NCBI GenBank assembly: GCA_046758065.1
Contig: JBHHZM010000044.1
Location: 1 to 22,893, forward strand
Direction: 5' to 3'
From: JBHHZM01 sp046758065
Lineage (GTDB): Bacteria > Pseudomonadota > Alphaproteobacteria > JAAXGF01
DNA length: 22,893 nt
Positions 8,686 through 14,074 of this stretch are shown here, piece after piece. Numbering within the stretch: the first letter of the stretch is position 1; each line of letters begins with the position of its first letter. The notes beneath the pieces were generated by a model, which saw only the letters and a list, made by a program, of their open reading frames with translations, had not been told where the DNA came from and ran no database searches. Position numbers and translations under genes: made by a program.

Positions 8686-8799
8686 TCACCAAATGAAGTG
8701 GTTGCGGGTGTGATCCATCGGGCGGCTCGCAGCGTCAGGGCGACGGGCGACGCGCGTTCGCGACGGGACGGTGTCGAAGGGGCTCGAGGTCGTCGTCAT
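8686..8799 (-). CDS. Possible small ORF between cpaA and cpaB (37 aa), hypothetical
   Basis: The 143-bp gap between cpaA and the cpaB ATG contains an ORF starting ATG ACG ACG ACC (8799) and ending in TGA at 8688-8686, five bases before the cpaB ATG. A GGAGG-type site lies 10 nt before the start. About five in six codons end in G or C, like the neighbours. The product (MTTTSSPFDTVP, ending NHFIW) is Arg-rich with no membrane segment and no motif I recognise. It could be a real small protein, a leader coupled to cpaB translation, or chance. In GC-rich DNA short open frames are frequent, so confidence is low. Confidence 0.22.
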   Translation of the reverse strand: MTTTSSPFDTVPSRTRVARRPDAASRPMDHTRNHFIW

Positions 8800-8823
8800 G
8801 GCAATCCGTCCCTCCGCCGCGCT

Positions 8824-9321
8824 CTAGACCAACGTTCCGAGGGGGACGCCACGAAGCACGAGAATGCCGCCGAGCGCGATGGCAACGCCGTAGGGGATGC
8901 CCTTTTCACCGCCGCATAACCGCTGCAACCAGGCCTTCTCCGCCCATGACACGGGAAGACGGAAACGCCTGAGGCAGAGGATGATGAGGGCGAGCACGCC
9001 GCCGACGATCGCGACCTCGAGGAAGAAGGGCAGCAGTTTCGGCCAACCGAACCAGACCGCGCTGGCGGCGAGCAGCTTCGCGTCGCCGCCGCCGAAGACG
9101 CCGGTATAGAACAACACCGCGCCGACGATCAGCACGACGCCACCAGCGCTCAAGTGCCAGCCCACGGTGGCGAGATCGACTGAATTGGCGAGCGCCATGA
9201 CGAGAAACGCCGCGACGACCACCAGGGAAACCCAGTTTGGAATCTCGTAGCTCATCAGATCGCGTAGCCCCGCATACCCCAATGCCAGTACGAAGATGAT
9301 CACAGCGAACGCAGCCAACAT
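8824..9321 (-). CDS. cpaA: Prepilin peptidase CpaA/TadV (A24 family)
   Basis: 165 residues. It cleaves the leader of Flp prepilins (and pseudopilins where present) at the inner membrane. It is the short peptidase-only form without the N-methylation domain, as usual for TadV. The two catalytic aspartates are visible: Asp21 in GLRDLMSYEIPN and Asp80 in FGGGDAKLL. Five to six hydrophobic segments are evident. The start ATG at 9321 follows a modest AAAGAG site. It is the first gene of the tad operon, preceded by an AT-rich leader. No pilin gene lies next to it, unlike many alphaproteobacterial loci where the Flp pilin gene directly precedes cpaA. Confidence 0.93.
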   Translation of the reverse strand: MLAAFAVIIFVLALGYAGLRDLMSYEIPNWVSLVVVAAFLVMALANSVDLATVGWHLSAGGVVLIVGAVLFYTGVFGGGDAKLLAASAVWFGWPKLLPFFLEVAIVGGVLALIILCLRRFRLPVSWAEKAWLQRLCGGEKGIPYGVAIALGGILVLRGVPLGTLV

Positions 9322-9850
9322 ATCGGTCTACTCTTTAAGGTCAGGTTAAAGGTAACGCTGTTGTTAAATAAAAATTGTCGAATAAATTTAATGGATTGGA
9401 GATAATTTCATCCATGCCGGTCAACCGTTTGATGCCTCATGTTTTCGGATGAGCGGGAGATCGCGTGAACCGCCGTCGGCGCATTCGCAAGGTTCTGCCG
9501 CTCCTTCGGAACGCGAACCGGATCGATTGCTTAACTGCGGTTCTCACCCCCCGGCTGACCCGTGCCACATGTCGGCGTGGCGGTGAAGCGTCTCGAGCTA
9601 TTTCTCAGCGCAAATCTATTATTTCCTCTATTAAATTTCGATTAAGCGTCTCTTAAGAATGGATTGATTAAAATGAACGAATACTTTATCGGGTCGCTTC
9701 CGTTTTTTCAGAACGAAGCGCCGCCCGGCCGCGTCCCCGTTCAGTATGCGAAGACGTGAACGCGGTGCCGTTGAAATCCATTGACGGCGACGCGGCAAAG
9801 GCGCTTTGCTCAAAGCGTGCACGGGTGGCACGGATGGGGTGGAGGCCGCC
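9322..9850. other. 529-bp intergenic region between divergent cpaA and mttB-like genes
   Basis: This region is markedly richer in A+T than its surroundings, especially at 9335-9410 and 9600-9690. It probably holds the promoters of the tad operon (minus) and of the methyltransferase gene (plus). I found no convincing -35/-10 pair. TTGATT (9664-9669) with TATCGG 17 bp later is a weak plus-strand candidate. A 28-codon ORF (9673-9759) has no ribosome binding site and is not called. No Flp pilin reading frame (basic leader, then a GxxxxEY-type hydrophobic helix) was found on either strand. Confidence 0.5.
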
Positions 9851-11422
9851 ATGGGCGAGCATGAGGCGACGCAGCGGCGACAGGGAGGGCGCGCGGCGCG
9901 CCGGGCGCTTCGTGCAAGCAAGCCGGCGGCGTCGGAGGCGCCGGTGCGGCCGGGATTCCTCGGCGGTCGCTTCAAGCCTCTCGGTGAGGACGATACCGTG
10001 CGTATTCACCGCGCCGCCCTCGACGTCCTCGAACGTATCGGCGTCGCTGGCGCGATCCCGACCTGCATCGAACTCGTCGAGGCGGCGGGCGGCGGTCTCA
10101 ACGACGAAGGCCGGCTGTGCTTTCCGCGAGCCCTCGTCGAAGACGTGCTGGCGCGGACCTGCCGCCAATTCGTCCTGCACGGCCATGTTCCGGAACGCGA
10201 TCTCGATCTGTCCGGGCAGCGCGTCCATTTCGGCACCGCCGGTGCCGCGGTGCACGTCGTCGATCTGGAGACCGGAGAGTACCGCGATTCGACCCTCGCC
10301 GATCTCTACAATATTGCCCGGCTCGTCGACAGGCTCGACAACATCCACTGGTTTCTGCGCTCCCTGGTCGCCCGCGACATGCCAACCACCAGGGACCTCG
10401 ACGTCAATACCGCGTACGCGGTGATGAGCGGCACGACCAAGCCGTGCGGCGTCAGCATCACCGCGCCGGAGAACGTCGACGCGGTCATGGGAATGTTCGA
10501 TCTCGTGGCGGGCGGTGAGGGTTGCTTCAAGGCGCGTCCGTTCTGCCACATGTCGAGCTGCTTCATCGTACCGCCGCTGTGCTTCGCCGCCGAGGCCTGC
10601 GAGACCCTCGAAGCGGTGGTGCGTCGGGGTATGCCGGTAATCCTGTTATGCGCCGGTCAGGCCGGGGCGACGAGTCCGGCGGCGCTCGCCGGCGCGCTCG
10701 TCCAGGAAGTGGCCGAAACGCTCGCGGGCATCGTCTACGTGAACCTGATCGCGCCGGGACATCCGGTCATATTCGGCGCCTGGCCATTCGTCTCCGACCT
10801 GCGGACCGGCGCCATGAGCGGCGGCAGCGGAGAGCAGGCGCTACTCATGGCGGCGTGTGCGCAGATGGGCGATTTCTACGGTATCCCTTGCAGTGTCGCG
10901 GCCGGCATGGCCGATTCGAAGATTCCCGATGCCCAGTCGGGCTTCGAGAAGGGCTACACCACTGCGCTGGCCGGTCTCGCCGGCAGCACCATGGTGCACG
11001 AATCCGCGGGCATGCAGGCGAGCCTGCTGGGCGTCGCCTACGAAAGCTTCGTCATTGACAACGACATGCTCGGCGCCGTCCTGAGGACCATACGCGGCAT
11101 CGAGGTCACCGACGAGACTCTCTCGGTCGACGTCATCGCGGAAGTGGTGAATGGCCCCGGGCACTACCTGGGTCATGCGCAGACGCTCGCCCTGATGGAG
11201 CGCGAGTACGTCTACCCCGAGGTCGGCGACCGCAACAACCCGGACGACTGGAAGGAGAAGGGCGCGACCGACATCCGCGAGCGCGCCAGGCAATGGGTGC
11301 GCGAGACGCTCGCCACGCACTTCCCCGGGCACATCGCCCCCGAGATCGATGCGCGCATCCGCGAACGTCTGAACATCCTGCTGCCGCGCGAACACATGCG
11401 GCCCGGCGGCGGCGGCCGGTAA
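9851..11422 (+). CDS. MttB-family (trimethylamine methyltransferase-like) corrinoid methyltransferase, non-pyrrolysine type
   Basis: 523 residues. The family transfers a methyl group from a methylamine or quaternary amine to the Co(I) centre of a small corrinoid protein, using a TIM barrel. Visible family features include FKPLGEDDTVRIHRAALDVLERIGV near the N-terminus, YRDSTLADLYNIARLVDRLDNI, the PCGVSITAPENVDAV stretch and a C-terminal NVTTERIREKLN-like helix (ARIRERLNILL). The true MttB of methanogens has an in-frame amber codon read as pyrrolysine. Here the frame has no internal TAG, so this belongs to the non-Pyl branch, some of which demethylate glycine betaine or related compounds. The substrate is not predictable. 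The start at 9851 is chosen for GGAGG five bases upstream; the frame is open to 9806. No corrinoid protein or corrinoid reductase gene is adjacent. The N-terminal 35 residues are basic and poorly conserved-looking. Confidence 0.85.
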   Translation: MGEHEATQRRQGGRAARRALRASKPAASEAPVRPGFLGGRFKPLGEDDTVRIHRAALDVLERIGVAGAIPTCIELVEAAGGGLNDEGRLCFPRALVEDVLARTCRQFVLHGHVPERDLDLSGQRVHFGTAGAAVHVVDLETGEYRDSTLADLYNIARLVDRLDNIHWFLRSLVARDMPTTRDLDVNTAYAVMSGTTKPCGVSITAPENVDAVMGMFDLVAGGEGCFKARPFCHMSSCFIVPPLCFAAEACETLEAVVRRGMPVILLCAGQAGATSPAALAGALVQEVAETLAGIVYVNLIAPGHPVIFGAWPFVSDLRTGAMSGGSGEQALLMAACAQMGDFYGIPCSVAAGMADSKIPDAQSGFEKGYTTALAGLAGSTMVHESAGMQASLLGVAYESFVIDNDMLGAVLRTIRGIEVTDETLSVDVIAEVVNGPGHYLGHAQTLALMEREYVYPEVGDRNNPDDWKEKGATDIRERARQWVRETLATHFPGHIAPEIDARIRERLNILLPREHMRPGGGGR

Positions 11423-11556
11423 GGCGGCGCGCCAGGGCAGGGAGTGTCGAGCCGGAAGCCGTGTCGGCGACAGGGCATAACCAGTCGATGCGGCGCGGAC
11501 CGACCCGACGTCAAGCTTTATCCGGGAATCTGGGCGACGGCCGCTGCGGCGTGTGT

Positions 11557-12438
11557 TCAGCCGTCGGGCAATTTGATGGCGTCGCCCGCAATCTCGCCGA
11601 TGGTCGCGCGCAGCTTGTCGATCGCCTTGGCCTCGATCTGGCGGATGCGCTCCTTGCTGACGCCGAAAACTCCGCCGAGCTCGGCGAGCGTCATCGGCCT
11701 GTCTTCAAGGAAGCGGCTTGCAACGATCCGTCGCTCGCGCGGGGTGAGTTGCGCCAATGCTTCGCCGATCCAGTCGGCGCGAGTGAGCCGGTCGCAGCGC
11801 TCGATGGCGATGTCTTCGGGCGTCGGCCCCGAGTCGGTGAGGAAGTCCTGAATCTCGTCGGTCTCGTTTGAACCGAGGGTGGCGTTGAGCGACTGGTCGG
11901 GGCGCGAGAGGTGCGATTCCATGCGTTCCACGGCGGCGATGGGGACGGCGAGTTCGTCGGCGATGCGTCGCCGGTCGGCATCGGTCATCGGCCCGTCGGG
12001 ATTCTCGGCGAGACGGGCGCGCAGACGTCGCAGGTTGAAGAACAGTCTCTTCTGCGACGCCGTCGTTCCGATTCGCACGATCGACGCGTTGCGCAGGATG
12101 TGTTCCTGGATCGCCGCGACCACCCACCACGCCGCATAGGTGGAAAAGCGGACGTTACGGTCGGGGTCGAAGCGGGCGGCGGCCTCCATCAGGCCGATGT
12201 TGCCTTCCTGGACGAGGTCGCCGAGAGGCAGGCCGTAGCCGCGGAAGCCCGCCGCGATTTTGACGACGAAACGGGCGTAACTGAAGACGAGCTCGTGCAG
12301 CGCCTCGGCATCGCCTTCGTCACGCCAGCGCCGGGCCAGCTTGAACTCATGCTCGCGCTCGAGGAACGGTGCTTCCATGGTCGCCGCGATGTAGCGGCGA
12401 CTGCCGCTATCGATCGGGTCAGCCTGGCCGTACGACAT
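11557..12438 (-). CDS. rpoH: RNA polymerase sigma factor, RpoH (sigma-32) family
   Basis: 293 residues. RpoH-type factors direct polymerase to heat-shock or, for RpoH2-type paralogues, oxidative-stress promoters. Region 2 is clear (about 50-120): LHELVFSYARFVVKIA, GDLVQEGNIGLMEAAARFDP, FSTYAAWWVVAAIQEHILRN. The RpoH-specific box follows, reading SQKRLFFNLRR at about 128-138. Region 4 (about 225-285) has LTPRERRIVASRFLED, the helix-turn-helix LAELGGVFGVSKERIRQIEAKAIDKLR and an acidic end. The usual WWI-K/R-A-S-IQEY is WWVVAAIQEH here, and the position after ILR is Asn, so it may be a diverged paralogue rather than the main heat-shock sigma. The ATG at 12438 lacks a good Shine-Dalgarno, but the N-terminal RRYIAA aligns with family starts. 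It is divergent from the marR-like gene. Confidence 0.9.
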   Translation of the reverse strand: MSYGQADPIDSGSRRYIAATMEAPFLEREHEFKLARRWRDEGDAEALHELVFSYARFVVKIAAGFRGYGLPLGDLVQEGNIGLMEAAARFDPDRNVRFSTYAAWWVVAAIQEHILRNASIVRIGTTASQKRLFFNLRRLRARLAENPDGPMTDADRRRIADELAVPIAAVERMESHLSRPDQSLNATLGSNETDEIQDFLTDSGPTPEDIAIERCDRLTRADWIGEALAQLTPRERRIVASRFLEDRPMTLAELGGVFGVSKERIRQIEAKAIDKLRATIGEIAGDAIKLPDG

Positions 12439-12477
12439 GGTGCCGCATCCGTTTCATCCCGCCTTCCATGATCGTCC

Positions 12478-12515
12478 ATGCCGCACCGCTTTCCGCGGCC
12501 ATCTTGCGGCGGCAT
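12478..12515 (-). promoter_or_regulatory. Predicted hairpin in the rpoH 5' untranslated region
   Basis: Arms 12478-12484 and 12509-12515 are perfect 7-bp complements (ATGCCGC/GCGGCAT). Inside them, CCGC (12486-12489) pairs with GCGG (12495-12498) around a 5-nt loop. The structure would sit about 40 nt upstream of the rpoH start in a transcript from the predicted promoter. rpoH mRNAs of other bacteria are known to be controlled by structure, but a role here is inference. Confidence 0.35.
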
Positions 12516-12538
12516 CTTCGGACCATTTAGTGTCGTGT

Positions 12539-12555
12539 CGCTATCAGGTATAGCG
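12539..12555. promoter_or_regulatory. Inverted repeat over the rpoH -10, candidate operator
   Basis: CGCTAT caggt ATAGCG is a perfect 6-bp inverted repeat with a 5-bp spacer. It covers the predicted rpoH -10 and start site. The motif GCTATCA (12540-12546) recurs at 12591-12597 over the predicted marR -10. A divergently encoded MarR-type dimer is the obvious candidate ligand, but binding is inferred. Confidence 0.4.
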
Positions 12556-12575
12556 TCCGGGTTGCGGCCTTGCAA
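12547..12575 (-). promoter_or_regulatory. Predicted rpoH promoter
   Basis: On the minus strand TTGCAA (12575-12570), a 17-bp spacer and TATACC (12552-12547) fit a housekeeping-type promoter. The transcript would start near 12540, leaving a leader of about 100 nt. The -35 hexamer is self-complementary and is shared with the marR promoter on the other strand. Confidence 0.45.
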
Positions 12576-12598
12576 GATTATTATCGAGTAGCTATCAT
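12570..12598 (+). promoter_or_regulatory. Predicted marR-like gene promoter (leaderless)
   Basis: TTGCAA (12570-12575), a 17-bp spacer and TATCAT (12593-12598) form a good promoter. A start seven bases past the -10 falls on 12605, the A of the ATG start codon. There is no Shine-Dalgarno before that ATG, so a leaderless message is predicted. Confidence 0.45.
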
Positions 12599-12604
12599 CT
12601 TCTC

Positions 12605-13186
12605 ATGGCGGACCGCGTAGAATCGGGGGGCATCGGCGAACTGATCGATCGCGTGGCCCGGGCCACCCGCAGCCTGCAATTCGTCGATGGATTGAGTCCC
12701 GCGCAATGGGAGGCGCTGCGCTACGTCTCCCGGGCCAACCACTATTCGCGCCATCCCAGCGCGCTCGCCGAATTTCTCGGTACGACCAAGGGAACCGTGT
12801 CACAGACGCTCATCGCGCTCGAGGGAAAGGGTTATCTGCGGCGCGAGCGGGGTGAGAGCGACCGGCGCGCCGTGCGTCTCGAGATCACTCCGGCGGGGAG
12901 AGACCTCTTGCGCCACGATCCGCTGAGCCACATCGACGAAGCCGTCGCCGACGTCATGTCCGAGACCGACCGGTCGGCGCTCGCGATGGGCCTCGGTCGG
13001 CTGTTGCGCGACCTTCAGCGACGCACCGGCGCCAACGCGTTCGGGGTCTGTCTCAAGTGCGGCCTGCACATCCCCGCGGGCGCAAATGGCGACCCGGATG
13101 CGCCGCAGTACTGCGGTCTCACCGGCGAAGCGCTCGCCGGCGGCGAGGAGCGCTGCATCTGCGTGAGCTTCCGTTCCGGAGCGTGA
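12605..13186 (+). CDS. MarR-family transcriptional regulator with C-terminal Cys-rich tail
   Basis: 193 residues. The N-terminal two thirds is a MarR winged helix: LSPAQWEALRYVSRANHYSRHPSALAEFLG, recognition helix TTKGTVSQTLIALEGKGYL, and the wing RRERGESDRRAVRLEITPAGRDLL. A dimerisation helix follows (about 108-140). MarR proteins usually stop near 140-160 residues. This one adds about 50 residues with Cys149-x2-Cys152, His155, Cys170 and Cys184-x-Cys186, a spacing that could hold a metal ion or an Fe-S cluster, or act as a thiol switch. That is inference. It lies head to head with the rpoH-like gene (166 bp apart) and likely regulates itself and perhaps rpoH. No ribosome site precedes ATG 12605; see the predicted leaderless promoter. 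Confidence 0.88.
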   Translation: MADRVESGGIGELIDRVARATRSLQFVDGLSPAQWEALRYVSRANHYSRHPSALAEFLGTTKGTVSQTLIALEGKGYLRRERGESDRRAVRLEITPAGRDLLRHDPLSHIDEAVADVMSETDRSALAMGLGRLLRDLQRRTGANAFGVCLKCGLHIPAGANGDPDAPQYCGLTGEALAGGEERCICVSFRSGA

Positions 13187-13216
13187 GTGCCCGGGATACC
13201 GTCCCCGACAGCCGGC

Positions 13217-13609
13217 TCAAAGCAGGAACCAGACGAACGCGGCGAGCGTAATCAGGAGCTGGATAGCGAATAGTCCGCCGACCAGGATTTGCGCCAGACG
13301 GGCGAGCGGTCCTCGTCTGCGGCGGTGCACTGTGCGTCTGGCCTGGCGCCGGTCGCGGCCCATGAGCAGCACCAGATACGTCCGGCGCCGGGGCAGGGGC
13401 AGGCTCAGCCGGATATCGACCAGATGGCCGGTGTGCGTGGCGTCGCCAAACACACTCTTGAGCACCGCGAGTTGACGGTCTGTGAAGGATGTCCTGGCGT
13501 TTGCCGGCGTCCGGGCGAAGAACTGCCGAATGAAGGGATCGTTTGACGCCGCACCGTATCCGGCGGAAGCGCCGTGTGCGACCGTCTGCGCCGCACCGTC
13601 AGGCGACAT
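13217..13609 (-). CDS. Small hypothetical protein with C-terminal membrane anchor
   Basis: 130 residues. The middle part (NDPFIRQFFARTPANARTSFTDRQLAVLKSVFG and VDIRLSLPLPRRRTYLVLLMGRDRR) resembles short proteins of alphaproteobacteria that I recall as unnamed, but no function is known to me. It continues with an Arg-rich segment (RRQARRTVHRRRRG) and ends in a single hydrophobic segment (about 108-130: ILVGGLFAIQLLITLAAFVWFLL). This suggests a cytoplasmic domain anchored by a tail helix, with the Arg patch on the cytoplasmic side. ATG 13609 is chosen over GTG 13615 because GGAGG lies five bases upstream of the ATG. It converges on the marR-like gene with a 30-bp gap. Confidence 0.65.
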   Translation of the reverse strand: MSPDGAAQTVAHGASAGYGAASNDPFIRQFFARTPANARTSFTDRQLAVLKSVFGDATHTGHLVDIRLSLPLPRRRTYLVLLMGRDRRQARRTVHRRRRGPLARLAQILVGGLFAIQLLITLAAFVWFLL

Positions 13610-14074
13610 GGTCACCTCCGGCTTTGCCGGGTATGCTTGCGCCGCTCATATACCGCCGCTCGCGGGCCAAAAGCAGGGCGGCGCGACGGTGGAAATGCGA
13701 GCGCGGACGATAGGGTGACGTACAAGCGCTGGCGCCCACCGTGGCACTATTACCCCGCGGCGCTGTGAGCGTACGCCCGGAAACGTTGTGTGGGCCTTTT
13801 CATCCCTTTATTTTCCCATCGTCAATCGGCGCCGGACAGGTTGGGTCGGGGCGATTAAGAATTCGTAAAGCGCGTGCGGAGCGACGCGCGAAACCGGGAA
13901 TCGGCGGCGCCGAAAACAAACTGGATTGACCGGCATGGATAACACGTTAATGGGCCACTTCTATGATTGGGTCGGTGGGTCACGCCGGAGGTCGCGTGTC
14001 AATGACGGCGGGAGTCCGGCGCTCGCCGAAAGCTGTCGTCCATCGCTCCGGGACGATCGAAGCACAGAGGAATT
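13610..14074. other. 465-bp intergenic region between the small anchored protein and the VanZ gene
   Basis: Divergent promoter region with no confident gene. It contains an AT-richer patch at 13795-13825. A 47-codon ORF (ATG 13935, TGA 14076-14078) ends by overlapping the VanZ-protein start as ATGA. It has no recognisable motif and no good ribosome site, so it is not called as a gene. Confidence 0.5.

Noticed and set aside
9806..9850. Upstream extension of the MttB-like gene to 9806
   Set aside because: The extra 15 residues show no family-like sequence, and GGAGG is correctly spaced for ATG 9851.
11535..11566. CGACGGC/GCCGTCG inverted repeat at the rpoH 3' end as terminator
   Set aside because: The arms are 18 bases apart, one arm lies in the coding region and the repeat spans the stop codon. 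There is no T-run.
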